Source of the DNA: Nitrospirota bacterium
Lineage (GTDB): Bacteria; Nitrospirota; Nitrospiria; Nitrospirales; Nitrospiraceae
Direction of reading: 5' to 3'
DNA: 35,492 nucleotides
NCBI GenBank assembly: GCA_016207025.1
Contig: JACQQM010000043.1
Location: 1-35,492, forward strand
Shown piece by piece: positions 32,843-35,492 of the stretch (position 1 is its first letter; the number at the start of each line of letters is the position of its first letter). Below the pieces are notes generated by a model. That model saw only the letters and a list, made by a program, of their open reading frames with translations, did not search any database and was not told the origin of the DNA. Position numbers and translations under genes: made by a program.

Positions 32843-33338
32843 GATGCACCTCCCAATAACCAGGCTTTACCGCTCGGCATATGACACGCAGAATACTCGT
32901 GGACTTGCGGCATGCGTTGGATGTCAATTACTCAGAAATATGAGTCTAAAGGTAAAGGCCTCTATAGTTTGTCTAAAGACACATAATTCTAATTCAACCA
33001 TAGAGCTGTAAGGAAGAGGTAATGGGCGTGGCTTTTCCCCCAAAAAATCGGTCCTCCGTCAATAGTCTAGAAACTGGGGAACCCTTTAGCCTGTGGGAGA
33101 TTCAATCGATTGCCGCATCAAATCCTTCATCAAGATGTCAGATACAGAGAGTCTGGCTGCGGGGAAATGATGGCAGGACTAGGTCGTCCTTAGAGAAATC
33201 CGCCTCAGAATTTTGGGAAAGGAACTCTCCATGTGCCACCAGTCTGACATGGGTGAGATGACCAGTGCATGCGGAACATGGAGAACTGAGGAAGGAGATA
33301 CTCAACTCCTCCCTCAGCACTCGCTGCCCCCTAGGAAC
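32843..33338. other. intergenic region between phasin and phaA, 496 nt
   Basis: It contains a perfect 12-bp palindrome TGTCTAAAGACA (32970-32981), a small hairpin (ACTCA/TGAGT, about 32931-32946) and the hairpin at 33286-33317. A plus-strand 79-codon frame (33022-33261) has a fair ribosome site (GGAAGAGG) but no protein-like features. No clear promoter for phaA was found, although a perfect TTGACA occurs on the minus strand near 32920. Confidence 0.4.
33286..33317 (-). terminator. candidate terminator hairpin after the phasin gene
   Basis: CTGAGGAAGGAG (33286-33297) and CTCCTCCCTCAG (33306-33317) form a 12-bp stem with one mismatch and an 8-nt loop, 22 nt beyond the phasin stop on the minus strand. 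Only a short pyrimidine stretch (TTCTCC) follows, so it may be a weak or rho-assisted terminator, or a 3' stabilising hairpin. Confidence 0.5.
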
Positions 33339-33767
33339 TTAATTGGGGATGATGGTGTCCATCACTTTCTTGTTGATTTCGAGCACAGACTTCCGGACCG
33401 GACCGGCCAATGCTGTCTCATACGTGTTGACAGTTGTCTCGTAGACCGTTGCTCCGGTCTTGAACACCGGTTCGGCCACAGCATGGGAGGCTTGAATCAG
33501 TTGGCGGGATAGAGCGACGAACGGTTTTGCGTTCGACTGTCCTTCAAGCTGCTCTAAGGACCTATCAAGCCAGGTCTCATACACATTCAGCCACTGCTGG
33601 GAGCCCGAAATCCCCTGTTCGATCATGCTCTTCGTCGCCTGCTCATTCTCCTCTTGCCATTTCAGGCTGGCTTCGAGCCCACTCAGATAGGCTTCTTTCC
33701 AGACCTTGGCAATCCCAGTGAAATCAACACCCGCCGCTTTCGCCTTCGCTTGTTCAGCTACCATCAT
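33339..33767 (-). CDS. phasin family protein
   Basis: A 142-residue helical protein that would coat PHA granules. The opening MMVAEQAKAKAAG is followed by a helix-rich body (SLKWQEENEQATKSMIEQG, VYETWLDRSLEQL, FVALSRQLIQASHAV) and the phasin-like end YETTVNTYETALAGPVRKS. GAGGAGG lies three bases before the first ATG and six before the second, so the start may be 33764. The frame continues upstream for 75 codons with a basic, repeated sequence that may or may not be translated. It is the first PHA gene in transcription order, but phaA is 496 nt away and probably separately transcribed. Confidence 0.75.
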   Translation of the reverse strand: MMVAEQAKAKAAGVDFTGIAKVWKEAYLSGLEASLKWQEENEQATKSMIEQGISGSQQWLNVYETWLDRSLEQLEGQSNAKPFVALSRQLIQASHAVAEPVFKTGATVYETTVNTYETALAGPVRKSVLEINKKVMDTIIPN

Positions 33768-34481
33768 GGACCTCCTCGTTGGTTGGTTACCTGACTTGTC
33801 AGACAGGGTACGGGACTCTTCTCTTGTTGTAGCCGGAACTCCCGGCTTCTTCTCTGGCCGGTCCCCGATTTGCCCAGAGAGCACACGTGACCTCTTTCTG
33901 GTCTTTGCCGCCACGCTAGATTTCCTCTTGCCTTGGGGTTTGATCAGTGTATGGTGGTGATCAACGGTCAGGAGAGGACTGACAGCTATCAATCACTTTC
34001 CGATCAATGTACCTGTTAGCAGTGTTCAGACTTTAACACTGGCAAGTCGCCTTGGCTATCCATCGAAAGGGCATCTTGTAATAACAAAAGACCCATGACC
34101 TTGGGACAGCATAGGCCATTTGGCCCATAGCCAGTATCGTTTTGAACTAGGTTGTGGTCCCCCACAATTATGTATGTGCTTCCAGCGTGGGGATAGGCGG
34201 GTTCTGGCCGATCCGGATAAATTGAGCGGCAGCGGCGTTCTCCTTTTATCTAATCAACTAGACAGTGACCCCATCCTGATTCTGTCACAGCCAGTAAGCC
34301 ATCTTGCAGAAAGAGCCAGGATTGAGCTATTTAAGGGTGTTGAGGCCCCCCATGGTCCAGCTTCAGACCTTGGGGATTTGGAAGGCTCTTCCGGCAGTTA
34401 CTCTGTGGCCTTCCTCCTCAGAGGTCTTATAGCTTTAACCCAGTGCAGAGAATGATGGAGAGTGAAAAGGAGAAGGGAGTG
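33768..34481. other. intergenic region between phasin and CBS gene, 714 nt
   Basis: The divergent control region of the phasin and the CBS-domain gene. The part next to the phasin (about 33770-33930) reads in frame as two basic 25-residue repeats. A small hairpin (AGTGTT/AACACT) lies near 34020-34039. A plus-strand 111-codon frame at 34120-34455 has no recognisable ribosome site or protein pattern. I could not assign a promoter. Confidence 0.4.
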
Positions 34482-35285
34482 ATGCAGATACGCACCAACA
34501 CACGACTGGCGCGAAGGCTGTTTTTGGATCGGGACACCGAACTGTTGCGACAGCAGCTTTTCCGATTTCAGCCTTTCCTCTCTCGGCGGAAGGCCTCAAC
34601 GTCACTTGAGGAGTTTGACGCCGACACCGAGCGATTGATCAGCCGGGTTTTCGGAGAATCGTCGGAGCTGTTACAGGCTTATGGATATGCCAAGCTGGGT
34701 GAAGCAGCGAGCCTCGTGAATTTACCGGAGGAGGCTCAGGAAAGCGGGGCTCAGGACATCGAACGAGAGAGCCTGCAACAGCGGAAACGCATCCTCGAAA
34801 GCTGCCTCTCCACACTTGAAGACATTCGCAATACCAGAATGACTGCCGGGCAAGTGGCAAACTACATGTCAACGGAGATTCGCAGCGTGCACATTGATGC
34901 GACCCTGAAGGAGGTCGGCAACTTGCTTAAGAAGTGGAAAGTCGGCTCATTGCTGGTTGATGACGGGCGGCGGTATGTGGGGATCATCACCGACACGGAT
35001 CTGAGCCGGAAAGGAGCGGCGCGAGGCCTTGATCCGTCGTCCACGACGGTCAGCAGATGCATGGCCAAACCGATCATGACTATCGAAGACAGTGAGCCCA
35101 TGACAGCGGCTGTCGATTTGATGAAAAACAGCGCTATCCGACACCTGGGAGTGACCGTCGACGGGACCATCATGGGGGTTCTCTCGGTCGCGGACATTTT
35201 ACGGTATTATGCCGATCTCGTTCCGACCCTGCGCGATCTGGCTGGACTGACTCCAGAAGGAGGAGAAACACTGGGTGAAGATTAG
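34482..35285 (+). CDS. CBS-domain pair protein
   Basis: A 267-residue protein from the ATG at 34482 (AGGAG nine bases upstream). Two CBS domains form the C-terminal half: VANYMSTEIRSVHIDATLKE...VGIITDTDLSRKG (about 127-180) and MAKPIMTIEDSEPMTAAVDL...GVLSVADILRYY (about 190-243). Such pairs bind adenine nucleotides and sense energy state. The N-terminal 120 residues are helical and charged without a recognised domain; there is no membrane segment. It diverges from the PHA genes and may sense the energy charge that governs storage, which is inference from location only. Confidence 0.8.
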   Translation: MQIRTNTRLARRLFLDRDTELLRQQLFRFQPFLSRRKASTSLEEFDADTERLISRVFGESSELLQAYGYAKLGEAASLVNLPEEAQESGAQDIERESLQQRKRILESCLSTLEDIRNTRMTAGQVANYMSTEIRSVHIDATLKEVGNLLKKWKVGSLLVDDGRRYVGIITDTDLSRKGAARGLDPSSTTVSRCMAKPIMTIEDSEPMTAAVDLMKNSAIRHLGVTVDGTIMGVLSVADILRYYADLVPTLRDLAGLTPEGGETLGED

Positions 35286-35400
35286 CTGAGGGTGGCTGAG
35301 CAGTGTAGAACTAGATGAGATTGCGTGAAGCTAGAACTGGTGCTTTTACTATATCTTTTGGTCTGATCGCACTGTCACATGATTTCGAGTGTAGAAGCAG

Positions 35401-35476
35401 TGGAGGCGCCGAGCGGGTTCGAACCGCTGCATCGCAGTTTTGCAGACTGCTCCCTTAGCCACTTGGGTACGGCGCC
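35401..35476 (-). tRNA. tRNA-Cys (anticodon GCA)
   Basis: Full cloverleaf on the minus strand: acceptor GGCGCCG/CGGCGCC, D-arm CCC/GGG, anticodon stem GCAGT/ACTGC around CTGCAAA (anticodon GCA), T-arm with TTCGAAC, discriminator T and encoded CCA. Its 3' half is repeated in damaged form at 26500-26628. Confidence 0.95.
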
Positions 35477-35492
35477 CCGGCGGGCATTATAA

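Larger units (their letters stand above)
26500..35476. mobile_element. putative genomic island carrying the PHA genes, integrated at tRNA-Cys
   Basis: The polyhydroxyalkanoate genes and the CBS-domain gene lie between an intact tRNA-Cys (35401-35476) and a same-strand partial copy of its 3' half (26500-26628). An element integrating at the tRNA 3' end leaves exactly this arrangement. One hand-counted 60-base line in phaB (31201-31260) is 45% G+C, against 57% for one in the respiratory block (9001-9060). No integrase, transposase or replication gene is present, so mobility would be past rather than current. Confidence 0.5.

Noticed and set aside
33022-33261. 79-codon plus-strand frame with a fair ribosome site
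   Set aside because: Start signal is acceptable, but the product has no structure-like pattern and the frame ends inside repeat-rich DNA. Left as part of the intergenic description.
34020-34060. Sigma54-type promoter near TGGCAAGTCGCCTTGG
   Set aside because: The spacing between the GG and GC elements is off by one and the -12 element does not match.
34120-34455. 111-codon plus-strand frame before the CBS gene
   Set aside because: No ribosome site, no protein-like pattern and overlap with the likely control region; treated as chance.

Overview
The window looks like a chromosome segment of a Nitrospira-type bacterium (phylum Nitrospirota). The main reason is a 19-gene block with three cytochrome bd-like oxidase subunits, nine c-type cytochromes carrying 14 CxxCH sites, a cupredoxin and a Rieske/cytochrome b pair. 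As I recall, such bd-like proteins sitting among c-type cytochromes are typical of that phylum. No nitrite oxidoreductase or ammonia monooxygenase gene is present, so the energy substrate cannot be read from this window.

Layout. Bases 1-940: the 3' end of an isocitrate dehydrogenase gene, a 50-residue unknown ORF, and tRNA-Thr(CGT) with a displaced exact copy of its 3' end and two GC hairpins. Bases 940-3493: a lipoprotein with a caspase fold that has lost both catalytic residues, divergent from a UbiA-family prenyltransferase. Bases 3560-23238 (all minus strand): the respiratory block, starting at a recognisable promoter near 23.3 kb. In transcription order it holds a lipoprotein cytochrome c, bd-like 1, a membrane cytochrome c, a PRC-barrel/Rieske fusion, a 65-residue membrane protein, an orphan F0 subunit c, a b6-type cytochrome b and an unknown membrane protein. 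Cassette A follows (bd-like 2, diheme c, membrane monoheme c, diheme c with an EB_dh-like domain), then a cupredoxin. Cassette B repeats the same four gene types with bd-like 3 and adds a further diheme c and a coiled-coil lipoprotein. Bases 23.3-26.4 kb: a secreted beta-sandwich protein, a 129-residue unknown, the hopanoid radical-SAM enzyme HpnH and a DUF427 protein.

Bases 26.5-35.4 kb hold a polyhydroxyalkanoate (PHA) gene set: a PhaZ7-like lipase, phaC, phaE, a phasin/PhaE-like protein, phaB, phaA and a phasin, plus a divergent CBS-domain protein. This stretch lies exactly between an intact tRNA-Cys and a broken same-strand copy of the tRNA-Cys 3' half. That is the geometry left by integration into a tRNA 3' end, so the PHA set is probably a genomic island. 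No integrase is visible.

How it works together (inference). Cytochrome b and Rieske would exchange electrons between quinol and c-type cytochromes. The bd-like proteins lack the GRQPW quinol motif of CydA and have no CydB partner, so with their cytochromes and the cupredoxin they may act as terminal oxidases, or other redox modules, fed by cytochrome c rather than quinol. The PHA genes would convert acetyl-CoA to storage polymer, package it and possibly degrade it.
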